Shown here one piece after another: positions 8,384 to 16,417 of a stretch of 64,000 bases of DNA. Under the pieces are notes generated by a model. That model was not told where the DNA came from and ran no database searches. It saw nothing but the letters and a program-made list of their open reading frames with translations. Position 1 is the first letter of the stretch, and every line of letters begins with the position of its first letter. This DNA comes from Sphaerisporangium corydalis (GTDB lineage Bacteria; Actinomycetota; Actinomycetes; Streptosporangiales; Streptosporangiaceae). The position numbers were made by a program, and so were the translations under genes. The stretch covers positions 186,001 to 250,000 of the forward strand of contig NZ_JANZYP010000003.1 in NCBI RefSeq assembly GCF_025506355.1, in the 5' to 3' direction.

Positions 8384-9166
8384 ATGGCCACGAACGCCCC
8401 GGTCCGCGATGTGACCGACCACGAGGTCGACTTCTTCGAGGAGAACGGCTGGGCGCTCCTGCCCCGCCTGGTCGACCCCGGCCTGGTGAGCGTGCTGCGC
8501 GAACGCGCGCGGGGCCACCTGGCCGACCGCTCCCCCGAGCGCGCGACCCTGGTCGACCAGGCGTTCGGCCAGTCCAGGGACGTCGCCCGGTCCGACGACG
8601 CCTTCCACGGCCTGACCTTCGACACCGCCATGGGACGGGCCGCCACCCGGCTGCTGCACGGCGTCGCCGGCGTCCGCGTCCAGGTCACCAACCTGCTGAT
8701 CAAGGAACCCGGGACCGGCGGCCACGGTGCCACCGAGTTCCACCAGGACTTCCCCTGGATGCCGATGGACCGCTCGGCGATGCTGACCGTCTGGCTGGCG
8801 CTCGCCGACGTCCCCGCCGAGATGGGCAGCCTGCGGTTCTACAACCGGTCCCACCGCCACGGCATCCTCGGGCGCAGCTTCACCCGCGAAGGGGACGACC
8901 AGCTCACCCAGCACCCCTGGCTCGCGAAGCTGGAGCTGTCACCGCCCCTGGACCTTTTGGCCGGCGACGCCACCGTCCACCACGCGCTCACCGTCCACGG
9001 CGCCGGCGCCAACCGGGGCCAGGTCCCGCGCCTGTCCTTCACGGTCACCTACTTCGACGCCGACGCGCTCTACACCGGCACGCCGTACAAGCAGACCGAC
9101 GGCCTCGGCCTGCGGGTCAACGCCCCCTTCGACCACCCCAGGTTCCCCGTGGTCTCCCATGGCTGA
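8384..9166 (+). CDS. Phytanoyl-CoA dioxygenase (PhyH) family Fe(II)/2-oxoglutarate oxygenase
   Basis: A 260-residue non-heme iron dioxygenase. The metal triad is readable as H-x-D in FHQDFPWMPMD and a distal His in LTVHGAGANRG. The Arg of VPRLSFTVTYF, about ten residues later, is placed to bind 2-oxoglutarate. The family hydroxylates or desaturates lipids and natural products. It is the first gene of the plus-strand arm, divergent from the cyclase/P450 arm, and its last eight bases overlap the next gene's start (ATGGCTGA), so it is very likely a tailoring enzyme of the same pathway. The ATG at 8384 lacks a strong Shine-Dalgarno sequence. Confidence 0.88.
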   Translation: MATNAPVRDVTDHEVDFFEENGWALLPRLVDPGLVSVLRERARGHLADRSPERATLVDQAFGQSRDVARSDDAFHGLTFDTAMGRAATRLLHGVAGVRVQVTNLLIKEPGTGGHGATEFHQDFPWMPMDRSAMLTVWLALADVPAEMGSLRFYNRSHRHGILGRSFTREGDDQLTQHPWLAKLELSPPLDLLAGDATVHHALTVHGAGANRGQVPRLSFTVTYFDADALYTGTPYKQTDGLGLRVNAPFDHPRFPVVSHG

Positions 9167-10136
9167 GGGCGCTGTCCAGACGGTGAAGGGGCCGGTGACC
9201 GCGCTCGGGGCCACGCTCATGCACGAGCACATCTTCGGGCTCAGCCCGGAGATCCTGTGGAACTGGCCGGACATCCCCGAAGGATGGGACCTCGAGACCC
9301 GCGCCCGGGAGGCGGCGGCCAAGCTGAACGAGCTGAAGGCCGAAGGCGTCGACACCGTCGTGGACCTCACCGTCGTCGGCCTCGGCAGGTACGTGCCCGC
9401 CGTCCAGCGGGTCGCCGGGCTCACCGAGGTCAACATCGTCGTCGCCACCGGGCTCTACACCTACGACGCGCTGCCGCCGTACTTCGGCAACCGCGGCCCC
9501 GGCAGCCTGTTCGGCGGGCCCGACCGGCTCGCCGAGTTCTTCGTCAGGGACATCACCGAAGGCGTCGGCCGCACCGGGGTGAAGGCCGCGATCCTCAAAT
9601 GCGCCTCCGACCACCAGGGCATGACCCCCGGCTGCGAGCGGGTGTTCCGCGCGGTCGCGCGGGCGCACCTGGAGACCGGCGTGCCCATCAGCACCCACTC
9701 CCACAGCGGGACGCGCGGCGGGCTGGAGCAGCAGAAGCTGCTCGCGTCGCTCGGCGTGGACCTGTCACGCGTCGTCATCGGGCACGCCGGCGACTCCACC
9801 GACCCCGGCTACCTGGAGGAACTCGCGGCCGCCGGGTCGTACCTGGGCATGGACCGGTTCGGCATCGAGACGATCAGCTCGTTCAAGGACCGGGTCGCCA
9901 TCGTCGCCGAGATGTGCGCACGGGGCCACGCCGACCGCATGGTGCTGTCGCACGACTCGTACTGCTTCAACGACCGGTTCGACGCCGAGGTCGTGCGGCG
10001 GCGCCACCCCAACTACCACCTGCTGCACATCTCCCGGGACGTGCTTCCCGAGCTGCGCGAACGCGGCGTCACCGAAGACCAGATCCACCGGATGCTCGTC
10101 GTGAACCCCCGAACGATCCTCACCCCCAGGTCGTGA
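9159..10136 (+). CDS. Phosphotriesterase-family metal-dependent hydrolase (possible lactonase)
   Basis: A 325-residue amidohydrolase-superfamily TIM barrel. The binuclear-metal ligands are visible in order: HxH in LMHEHIFGL, the bridging Lys in VKAAILKCASD, His in ISTHSHSGT and VIGHAGDST, and the final Asp in VLSHDSYCFND. Known relatives are phosphotriesterase-like lactonases, parathion hydrolases and unassigned PhP proteins. Such an enzyme is unusual in a terpene gene set; hydrolysis of a lactone or ester formed by the flanking oxygenases is an inference. It overlaps the PhyH gene by 8 bp and its TGA overlaps a possible GTG of the following P450. Confidence 0.9.
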   Translation: MAEGAVQTVKGPVTALGATLMHEHIFGLSPEILWNWPDIPEGWDLETRAREAAAKLNELKAEGVDTVVDLTVVGLGRYVPAVQRVAGLTEVNIVVATGLYTYDALPPYFGNRGPGSLFGGPDRLAEFFVRDITEGVGRTGVKAAILKCASDHQGMTPGCERVFRAVARAHLETGVPISTHSHSGTRGGLEQQKLLASLGVDLSRVVIGHAGDSTDPGYLEELAAAGSYLGMDRFGIETISSFKDRVAIVAEMCARGHADRMVLSHDSYCFNDRFDAEVVRRRHPNYHLLHISRDVLPELRERGVTEDQIHRMLVVNPRTILTPRS

Positions 10137-10138
10137 TC

Positions 10139-11368
10139 ATGGAGAACAGCCCGCCCGCCACCGCCACCGACTTCGACGTCACCGCGGACTGGCACGTCGC
10201 CGCGCCGTACGAGTTCCTGCGCAGGCTCCGGCACGAGCGGCCGGTGTTCCGCAGCGAGCACTTGGGCGCCTATGTCCTGACCCGCCACGAGGACGTTCGC
10301 GCGGCGTACGGCGACGCGAAACGGTTCTCCTCCGAGGGGTCGCTGACGATCTCGCGCAGCCTGGCCGACGAGACCAGGAAGGTGCTCGGCGACCAGGGCT
10401 CCTTCCTGTCCAGCTTCGTGGCCAACGTCGACCCGCCCACGCACACGCGGCTGCGCCGCTCGGTGTCACGGGCCTTCACCCCGCGCGCCGTCACCGCCAT
10501 GGAGGAACTGTTCCGGCGGCTCAACGAGGACATCCTCGACCGCGTCGCGCCGCGAGGGGAGGCCGACTTCGTCACCGAACTCGGCCACGTGCCCTCGGCC
10601 AAGCTCAGCGCCCGCTTCATCGGCGTGCCCGAGGAGGACGAGGAATTCGTCAAGGAGCACGTCAAAGACTGGTTCATGCTGTTCCTGTCCCCGCAGCCGC
10701 CGGACCGGCAGCTCGTGCTCGCGCGCAGCTTCCTCACCTACCTCGACTACGTCGACAAGCTGGTGGCCGCGCGCGCCGCCGAGCCCCGCGACGACTTCAC
10801 CTCCCTGATGACCGGGCTCATCGGTACCGAGCTGTCGCACCGCGAGGTCGTCGAGCTGATCTCCACGATCCTGCTCGGCGGCAACGACACCGTGCCGAAC
10901 CAGCTCGGCAACAGCGTGCTGCGGCTGCTGCGCGAGAACGCCTGGCCGCTGCCCCCCGAGCTGCTGCGGAACGCCGTCGAGGAATGCATGCGGATCGACG
11001 GCTCCAGCCTCGGCTCGTTCCGCTACGCGCTGGACGACGTCGACCTGCCGGGCGGCGAGGGGGAGCCGGTCACCATCCCCAGGGGCTCGCTGGTCCTGCT
11101 GTCCACCGACTCGGCCGCCCACGACGAGACGGTGTTCCCCGGCCCGGAGACCTTCGACCTCGGGCGCCCGAACTCCGACGCCCACATGACCTTCGGGTAC
11201 GGCATCCACTTCTGCGTCGGCGCGGCCCTGGCCCGCCTGCAGCTCCGCACCGCCCTTGAGGTGCTGGGCGAGCGATTGCCCGGTCTGCGCCTGGTGCCCG
11301 GCCAGACGATCGCGTACCGCAGGTCCATCGTCGGGCGCGGCCTGCCCAGCCTGTTCGTCGAATGGTGA
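10139..11368 (+). CDS. Cytochrome P450 (terpene-cluster oxidase 2)
   Basis: A 409-residue actinobacterial CYP of the CYP105/107-like length class. I-helix LLGGNDTVPNQL has GND-T in place of the common AGxDTT, ExxR is in EECMRIDGS, and the heme loop is TFGYGIHFCVGAALAR. The start is either the ATG at 10139 (MENSPPATATDFDV) or a GTG at 10133 that overlaps the upstream TGA as GTGA; both are in frame. It is unrelated in close detail to the first P450, so two different oxidations are expected. It lies between the hydrolase and the SDR in one operon. Confidence 0.9.
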   Translation: MENSPPATATDFDVTADWHVAAPYEFLRRLRHERPVFRSEHLGAYVLTRHEDVRAAYGDAKRFSSEGSLTISRSLADETRKVLGDQGSFLSSFVANVDPPTHTRLRRSVSRAFTPRAVTAMEELFRRLNEDILDRVAPRGEADFVTELGHVPSAKLSARFIGVPEEDEEFVKEHVKDWFMLFLSPQPPDRQLVLARSFLTYLDYVDKLVAARAAEPRDDFTSLMTGLIGTELSHREVVELISTILLGGNDTVPNQLGNSVLRLLRENAWPLPPELLRNAVEECMRIDGSSLGSFRYALDDVDLPGGEGEPVTIPRGSLVLLSTDSAAHDETVFPGPETFDLGRPNSDAHMTFGYGIHFCVGAALARLQLRTALEVLGERLPGLRLVPGQTIAYRRSIVGRGLPSLFVEW

Positions 11369-11393
11369 GCCGCCGTACCGCCGGGGGGCGGCC

Positions 11394-12185
11394 GTGAGGT
11401 TCGAGGGGCAGGTCGCCCTGGTCACCGGGGGCGGGTCGGGCATCGGCGCCGCCACCGCGCGGCGCCTGGCCTCCGAGGGCGCCCGCGTCGGCGTCGCCGA
11501 CATCAGGCCCGCCGCGGCCTTCCAGGTCGCCTCGGCCATCGGCCCCGCCGCGTACGCCCTGACGTGCGACGTCGCCGACGAGAACTCCACGGCCGCGGCC
11601 GTCGCCGAGCTGGTGGAGCACTTCGGGCGCCTCGACGTCGTCCACTCCAACGCCGCCGCCCTCGGCCGCGAGGTGTTCGGGCGGGACGCCGGCCTGCTCG
11701 ACCTGGACGTCGAGGTCTGGGACCGGACCATGGCCGTGAACGTGCGCGGGGCGATGCTCGTCGTCAAGCACGCGGTGCCGCACATGACGAACGGAGGCGC
11801 GATCGTGATCACCTCCTCGGTGTCCGGCCTGGTGGGCGACGCCGACCACGCCGCGTACGGCACCTCCAAGGCGGCCGTCAACGGGCTGGTCCGCTACGTC
11901 GCCACCATGTACGGCGACCGGGGCATCCGCTGCAACGCGGTCGCCCCGGCGCTGGTCATGACCGACACGGCGCGCACCGCCATGGGCCCCGAGCGGCTGG
12001 CGGAGAAGGCGGCCGAGCGCGTGCTGCCGTGGCCGGCCACCCCCGAGGACGTCGCGGCGCTCGTCGCCTTCCTGGCCTCCGGCGAGGCGCGCTGCGTGAC
12101 CGGCCAGACCGTGGTGATCGACTGCGGCACCACCGCGCACCGCCCCGAGCACGCCGTGCGCTCCTGGAGGGACGCGACGCGATAA
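11394..12185 (+). CDS. Short-chain dehydrogenase/reductase (SDR)
   Basis: A 263-residue classical SDR. NAD(P)-binding TGGGSGIG sits near residue 12, the NNAG equivalent is SNAAALG, and the catalytic Ser and YxxxK are in ITSSVSG and AAYGTSKAAV. The GTG at 11394 follows a GGGGGGCGG ribosome site and begins right at the Rossmann fold, 25 bp after the P450 stop. It probably oxidises an alcohol introduced by the P450s or the dioxygenase. The acidic residue at the end of beta-2 (VADIRPA) favours NAD over NADP. Confidence 0.9.
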   Translation: MRFEGQVALVTGGGSGIGAATARRLASEGARVGVADIRPAAAFQVASAIGPAAYALTCDVADENSTAAAVAELVEHFGRLDVVHSNAAALGREVFGRDAGLLDLDVEVWDRTMAVNVRGAMLVVKHAVPHMTNGGAIVITSSVSGLVGDADHAAYGTSKAAVNGLVRYVATMYGDRGIRCNAVAPALVMTDTARTAMGPERLAEKAAERVLPWPATPEDVAALVAFLASGEARCVTGQTVVIDCGTTAHRPEHAVRSWRDATR

Positions 12186-12190
12186 GTTCT

Positions 12191-12250
12191 GGACTGAGCT
12201 AGTCTCGCCTCCAATATTTGGGACTGAACTAGTCTCGCCTCCAATGTTGG
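12191..12250. promoter_or_regulatory. Duplicated 30-bp operator-like element
   Basis: Two near-identical direct copies with a period of exactly 30 bp (12191-12220 and 12221-12250). Each contains GGACTGA(G/A)CTAGTCTCG followed by CCTCCAAT. Within each, GACT and AGTC form short inverted arms, and the spacing equals about three helical turns, which would place two regulator dimers on the same face. The copies fill the gap between the SDR stop and the next gene's likely GTG start at 12274, so they should control that gene. Confidence 0.55.
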
Positions 12251-12273
12251 GACAAGTCGGGGAGCTGAGCACC

Positions 12274-13125
12274 GTGGAGCCAGTGGCGGTGGGCCTGATC
12301 GGAGCGGGACCGTGGGCGGAGGCCGTGCACGCACCCACGCTCGCGGCGGGCCCGCACACGCGGCTCGCCGGCGTCTGGGCGCGCCGCCCGAGGTCGGCCG
12401 CGCGGCTCGGCGTCCCCGTCTACGAGCGGATCGAGGAACTCTTCGAGGTCTGCGAGGCCGTCGCGTTCTGCGTCCCGCCGGCCGTGCAGGCCGAACTCGG
12501 CGTGCTGGCGGCCAAGGCGGGCAAGGCGCTGCTGCTGGAGAAGCCGCTCGCCGCCGACCTCGACGGCGCCAGGCGCCTGGCCGACACCATCAGCGAGACC
12601 GGGGTCGCGTCCCAGATGGTGCTCACCTTCCGCTACTCGGCCGCCACCAAGGCGTTCCTGGAACGCGTCCGCGCCATCGAGCCCTTCGGCGGGTACGCGC
12701 TGAACATCTCCGGCGCGCTCTACAGCATCGACTCGCCGTGGCGGCAGGAGCGCGGGGCCATCCTCGACGTGGGCCCGCACATGATCGACATGCTGGGCGC
12801 CGCGCTCGGGCCGATCACCGGGGTCCGCGCGCACGGCCACCCGCTCGGCTGGATCGGGCTGCTGCTGGAACACGAGAGCGGGGCGGTCAGCGAGGCGTCC
12901 ATGTCCATGGCCGCGCGCGTCGACCACGGCTCCTCGCAGGTGGCGATCTTCGGGCGGCACGGCAGCGAGGGCCTGGACGGGGGCGACCTCGGCTACGACG
13001 TCTTCCCCGACATGGTCGCCGAGTTCGCCCAGACCGTCAGGCGCGGCGGCGGCCACCCCCTCGACGCCCGCCACGGGCTCCGGCTCCAGGAGATCATCGC
13101 GGCGGCGGAGGCGCAGCTCGTCTGA
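12274..13125 (+). CDS. Gfo/Idh/MocA-family oxidoreductase
   Basis: A 283-residue NAD(P)-dependent oxidoreductase. The Rossmann motif is VGLIGAGPWAEAVH, followed by AVAFCVPPAVQAEL, the family EKP motif in LLLEKPLAADL, and the central VLTFRYSAA. The family acts on sugars, inositols and similar alcohols. A longer frame starts at 12244, but the GTG at 12274 has GGGGAG ten bases upstream and leaves the duplicated operator outside the gene. It may add a sugar or alcohol-oxidation step to the cluster or be independent; the separate control element argues for its own transcription unit. Confidence 0.8.
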   Translation: MEPVAVGLIGAGPWAEAVHAPTLAAGPHTRLAGVWARRPRSAARLGVPVYERIEELFEVCEAVAFCVPPAVQAELGVLAAKAGKALLLEKPLAADLDGARRLADTISETGVASQMVLTFRYSAATKAFLERVRAIEPFGGYALNISGALYSIDSPWRQERGAILDVGPHMIDMLGAALGPITGVRAHGHPLGWIGLLLEHESGAVSEASMSMAARVDHGSSQVAIFGRHGSEGLDGGDLGYDVFPDMVAEFAQTVRRGGGHPLDARHGLRLQEIIAAAEAQLV

Positions 13126-13255
13126 GGGGCACGCTTCGTGGTGTCACGGCTTGCCGGAGGGTCATGTTCCCACGGCTTATCGGAGGGCCGTAATCCCGTG
13201 GTGCCGTTGGGGCGTGGTTCGTCGGCGGGCCTCCCGTTCGTCCGGGCGACGCGCC

Positions 13256-13380
13256 GGTTGATACCGTTCCTCTGACGCGCAGCACGCAGCGAAGTCCGGT
13301 GTGAGTCCGGCGCTGTCCCGCAACTGTGAGACCCCCGGGTCGAGCCAGGTCGCCTGCCTGCCGCGCCGACGCCGTCAACC
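13256..13380 (+). ncRNA. Cobalamin (adenosylcobalamin) riboswitch
   Basis: The segment contains the conserved core CCGGTGTGAGTCCGG, then GCGCTGTCCCGCAACTGTGA, and the downstream box GAGCCAGGTCGCCTGCC, in the correct order. Outer arms GGTTGA (13256) and TCAACC (13375) can pair as P1. It lies 64 bp upstream of the btuF GTG and its AGGAGG site, so control is probably by hiding the ribosome site or by termination when B12 is abundant. This is the strongest non-coding element in the window. Confidence 0.93.
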
Positions 13381-13443
13381 CTCGTGGAAAAGGGTGATCC
13401 GTCACCATCGGGTCTCTCGTTTCCCGGCAACAGGAGGAACCTC

Positions 13444-14394
13444 GTGAGGCCCGTACGCACGGCCTTGGCGGGCGCGTTGCTGGGTGCGCTGACACTGGCC
13501 GCATGCGGCCAGTCCACCGGCACCCCGGAAACCGCCTCCGCCACGCCCACCCCCGCCGCGTCCTCCCAGGCCGCCGGCTTCCCGGTCACCGTCCAAGCGG
13601 GCAACGGCCCCGTCACCGTCGCGGCCCGCCCCGCGCGGGTCGTCTCGCTGTCCCCGACCGCCACGGAAAGCCTGTTCGCCATCGGCGCCGGACCGCAGGT
13701 CACCGCCGTGGACGACCAGTCGACCTACCCCGCCGAGGCGCCCAAGACGAAACTGTCCGGCTTCAAGCCCAACGCCGAGGCGATCATCGCCGAGAAGCCC
13801 GACCTGGTGGTCCTCGCCAACGACACGGGCGGCGTCGTGGCCGCGCTGACCAAGGTCGGGATCCCGGTCCTGCTCGAACCCGCCGCGACCAAGCTGGAGG
13901 AGAGCTACGACGAGATCGCCGACCTCGGCGCAGCCACCGGCAACAAGGCGAAGGCGGACGAGGTCGCCGAGGGCATGAAACGGCAGATCTCCGAGCTGAC
14001 CGCCGACGCGCCCAAGGACGGCAAGCTGACGTACTTCCACGAACTGGACAACACGCCGTACTCGGTGACGTCCAGCACGTTCATCGGCCAGATCTACGGG
14101 ATGTTCGGGCTGACCAACATCGCCGACAAGGCGCCGGACGCCGCCGGCGGGTACCCCAAGCTGTCCAGCGAGTTCGTGGCCAAGGCCGACCCCGACCTGA
14201 TCTTCCTCGCTGACACCAAGTGCTGCGGGCAGTCCAAGGAGACCCTGGCCAAGCGCCCCGGGTGGGGCGGGCTCACGGCGATCAAGAAGGACCGGGTCAT
14301 CGCGCTCGACGACGACATCGCCTCGCGGTGGGGTCCGCGCGTGGTCGACCTCGTCAAGACCGTCGGCGAGGCCGTCAAGAGGGCCGGAACCTGA
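13444..14394 (+). CDS. btuF: Corrinoid ABC transporter substrate-binding lipoprotein
   Basis: A 316-residue cluster A-II periplasmic-binding lipoprotein. It opens with a lipoprotein signal ending in TLTLAAC, so Cys is lipidated, then PARVVSLSPTATESLFAIG, the BtuF/FecB signature, and WGPRVVDLV near the end. The GTG at 13444 follows AGGAGG at 13432. The riboswitch upstream, the FecCD-type permease and ATPase downstream, and cbiZ identify the ligand as cobalamin or cobinamides rather than siderophore-iron. A CxxC-like pair, TKCCGQ, lies near the C-lobe; its role is unknown. Confidence 0.92.
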   Translation: MRPVRTALAGALLGALTLAACGQSTGTPETASATPTPAASSQAAGFPVTVQAGNGPVTVAARPARVVSLSPTATESLFAIGAGPQVTAVDDQSTYPAEAPKTKLSGFKPNAEAIIAEKPDLVVLANDTGGVVAALTKVGIPVLLEPAATKLEESYDEIADLGAATGNKAKADEVAEGMKRQISELTADAPKDGKLTYFHELDNTPYSVTSSTFIGQIYGMFGLTNIADKAPDAAGGYPKLSSEFVAKADPDLIFLADTKCCGQSKETLAKRPGWGGLTAIKKDRVIALDDDIASRWGPRVVDLVKTVGEAVKRAGT

Positions 14395-14442
14395 CATCTC
14401 GGGGCGTGCTGACGTGTAGGGCGTCCCGCGTGGTGCTGCCGC

Positions 14443-15507
14443 GTGGGTGAACGGGTGTCGGCGGTGGTCGACGCCGGTCGGGCGGGAGCCGGGGCGGCGC
14501 GGCGGCGTCCCCTGGCGCTCGCGGCCGCCCTCGCCGTGCTCGCGCTCTGTCTCCTCGCCGGGCTGATGATCGGCGCGGCGGGCGTACCGGTCAGGGGCAT
14601 CGTCCTGGAACTGCTGGACCGGTTGCCGCTGGTCTCGGCGAACTCCGGGCTCGCGCCCGTCGAACGCGGGCTGCTGTTCCAGCTCAGGCTGCCCAGAGTG
14701 GTGATGGCGGCGGTCGTCGGCGGCCTGCTGGCCGTCGCGGGCGCCGGGTACCAGGGGGTGTTCCGCAACCCGCTCGCCGACCCGTACCTGCTCGGCGCCG
14801 CCGCCGGCGCCGGGCTCACCACGACCCTGATGATCGTGCTGGTCCAGGTCGACGGACTGGTCCCGATCGCCGCCTTCGCCGGGGCCATCGGCGGCGTCCT
14901 GCTGGCGTACGCGCTGGGCAACACGGCGGGACGCGCCGGGGGGACGGCCACACTGGTGCTCGCCGGGGTGGCGGTGTCGTCGTTTCTGTCGGCCGTGCAG
15001 ACCTTCGTGCAGCAGCTCCGTGTCGAACAGCTTCAGCGGATCTACTCGTGGATCCTCGGGGGCATCGACGGCGACTGGTCGAAGGTCTGGCTCATCGCCC
15101 CCTACGCCGTCGTGTCGGCGGTCGTCCTGCTCGCGCACGGGCGGCTGCTGGACGTGCTGTCCGTCGGCGACGACGAGGCGACCAGCCTGGGGGTCAACGC
15201 CGTCCGGGTCCGGTTCGTCGTGCTGTGCGCGGCCTCGCTCGCCACCGCGTCCGCCGTCGCGGTCAGCGGGCTCATCGGGTTCGTGGGCATCGTCGTGCCG
15301 CACGTCGTCCGGCGGCTCGCGGGGGTGTCGTACCGCGTGGTGCTTCCGCTGTCGCTGGTCGCCGGGGCGTCGTTCATGGTCCTGGCGGACCTGGTCGCCC
15401 GTACTGTGCTCGCCCCGGCCGAGCTGCCGATCGGCGTGGTCACCGCCTTCATCGGGGCGCCGTTCTTCGTGGGCCTGCTCCGCGCGACGCGGGCGGTGGA
15501 CACGTGA
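14443..15507 (+). CDS. btuC: Cobalamin ABC transporter permease
   Basis: A 354-residue FecCD-family permease with about ten membrane helices. The family signatures FRNPLADPYLLGAAAGAG and ISGLIGFVGIVVPHVVRR (here VSGLIG...) are both present; the latter contacts the ATPase. It starts 48 bp after btuF; a GTG at 14443 is used, though a GTG at 14455 is equally possible. Its TGA overlaps the btuD GTG as GTGA. Confidence 0.93.
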   Translation: MGERVSAVVDAGRAGAGAARRRPLALAAALAVLALCLLAGLMIGAAGVPVRGIVLELLDRLPLVSANSGLAPVERGLLFQLRLPRVVMAAVVGGLLAVAGAGYQGVFRNPLADPYLLGAAAGAGLTTTLMIVLVQVDGLVPIAAFAGAIGGVLLAYALGNTAGRAGGTATLVLAGVAVSSFLSAVQTFVQQLRVEQLQRIYSWILGGIDGDWSKVWLIAPYAVVSAVVLLAHGRLLDVLSVGDDEATSLGVNAVRVRFVVLCAASLATASAVAVSGLIGFVGIVVPHVVRRLAGVSYRVVLPLSLVAGASFMVLADLVARTVLAPAELPIGVVTAFIGAPFFVGLLRATRAVDT

Positions 15508-16304
15508 GCACCCCTGGCGGCGGGGTGAACCTCGTGGAGGTACGGGACCTCTCGGTCGAACTGGACGGGCGGCCCGTCCTGTCCGAGATTGGCCTGTCGG
15601 CGGGCGGCGGGGAGTGGCTGGCGGTCATCGGGCCCAACGGCGCCGGCAAGTCGACGCTGCTCAAAGCGATGATGGGGCTGGTCGAGGCGCGCGGCGAGGT
15701 GCTGGTCGACGGAGTGGCCGTGCGCGGGCTCAAGCCCCGGCAGCGGGCCCGGTTGATGGCCTACGCGCCGCAGAGCCCGGTGCTGCCGGCGAGTCTGACC
15801 GTCTTCGAATACGCGCTCCTTGGCCGCACACCGTACATCTCGTACCTGGGCCGGGACACCCGAGACGACCGCGAGATCACCGGATCGGTGCTGGAACGGC
15901 TCGACCTTTCCGCGCTCGCGGCCCGGCCGCTGGGGCGGCTGTCCGGCGGGGAACGGCAACGGGTCGTGCTCGCCCGGGCGCTCGTCCAGCGTGCGCCCGT
16001 CCTGCTGCTCGACGAGCCCACGACCGCGCTCGACCTCGGGCACCAGCAGCAGGTGCTGGAACTCGTCGACCGGCTCCGCCTCGCGGACGGGCTCACCGTG
16101 GTGACCGCCATCCACGACCTGAGTTTGGCGGGACAGTACGCGGACGCCATGCTGCTCATCGCGGGCGGGCGGCTCGTCGCCTCCGGGCCCGTCAAGGAGG
16201 TGCTGACCGAGCCGCTGCTCGCCCGGCACTTCGGGGCGCGCGTCCGGGTCGAGGGCGGGGCCGACGGGCGGCCGCTCGTCAACCTCATCCGGCCCGGCGA
16301 CTAG
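15504..16304 (+). CDS. btuD: Cobalamin ABC transporter ATP-binding protein
   Basis: A 266-residue ABC ATPase. Walker A is GPNGAGKST, the Q-loop is AYAPQSP, the signature is LSGGERQRV, Walker B is VLLLDEPTTALD and the switch His is in AIHDLSLAGQYAD. The GTG at 15504 overlaps the permease stop by four bases. It powers the BtuCD-F importer under the B12 riboswitch. Confidence 0.93.
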   Translation: MSTPGGGVNLVEVRDLSVELDGRPVLSEIGLSAGGGEWLAVIGPNGAGKSTLLKAMMGLVEARGEVLVDGVAVRGLKPRQRARLMAYAPQSPVLPASLTVFEYALLGRTPYISYLGRDTRDDREITGSVLERLDLSALAARPLGRLSGGERQRVVLARALVQRAPVLLLDEPTTALDLGHQQQVLELVDRLRLADGLTVVTAIHDLSLAGQYADAMLLIAGGRLVASGPVKEVLTEPLLARHFGARVRVEGGADGRPLVNLIRPGD

Positions 16305-16340
16305 GGATATTTCGGTTTTCGCGGGTTCGGTTTCGGTCTG

Positions 16341-16405
16341 TGCGGCTCTGTACGCTGTCGGGACGCGGGTCGTGCGGCTCCGTACGCTTGTCGGGACCTG
16401 GGTCG
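16341..16405 (+). repeat. 32-33-bp tandem duplication upstream of cbiZ
   Basis: Two adjacent copies (16341-16372 and 16373-16405) of a unit beginning TGCGGCTC and containing GTACGC, TGTCGGGAC and GGGTCG, differing at four positions including one inserted base. They sit in the 113-bp btuD-cbiZ gap and end just before the GAGG ribosome site of cbiZ. They could be a regulatory duplication or simple replication slippage. Confidence 0.7.
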
Positions 16406-16417
16406 TGAGGAGATCGC

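Noticed and set aside
13384-13443. Upstream extension of the BtuF frame
   Set aside because: It overlaps the end of the riboswitch region and lacks a lipoprotein signal at its start; the GTG at 13444 has AGGAGG and gives a proper lipobox.
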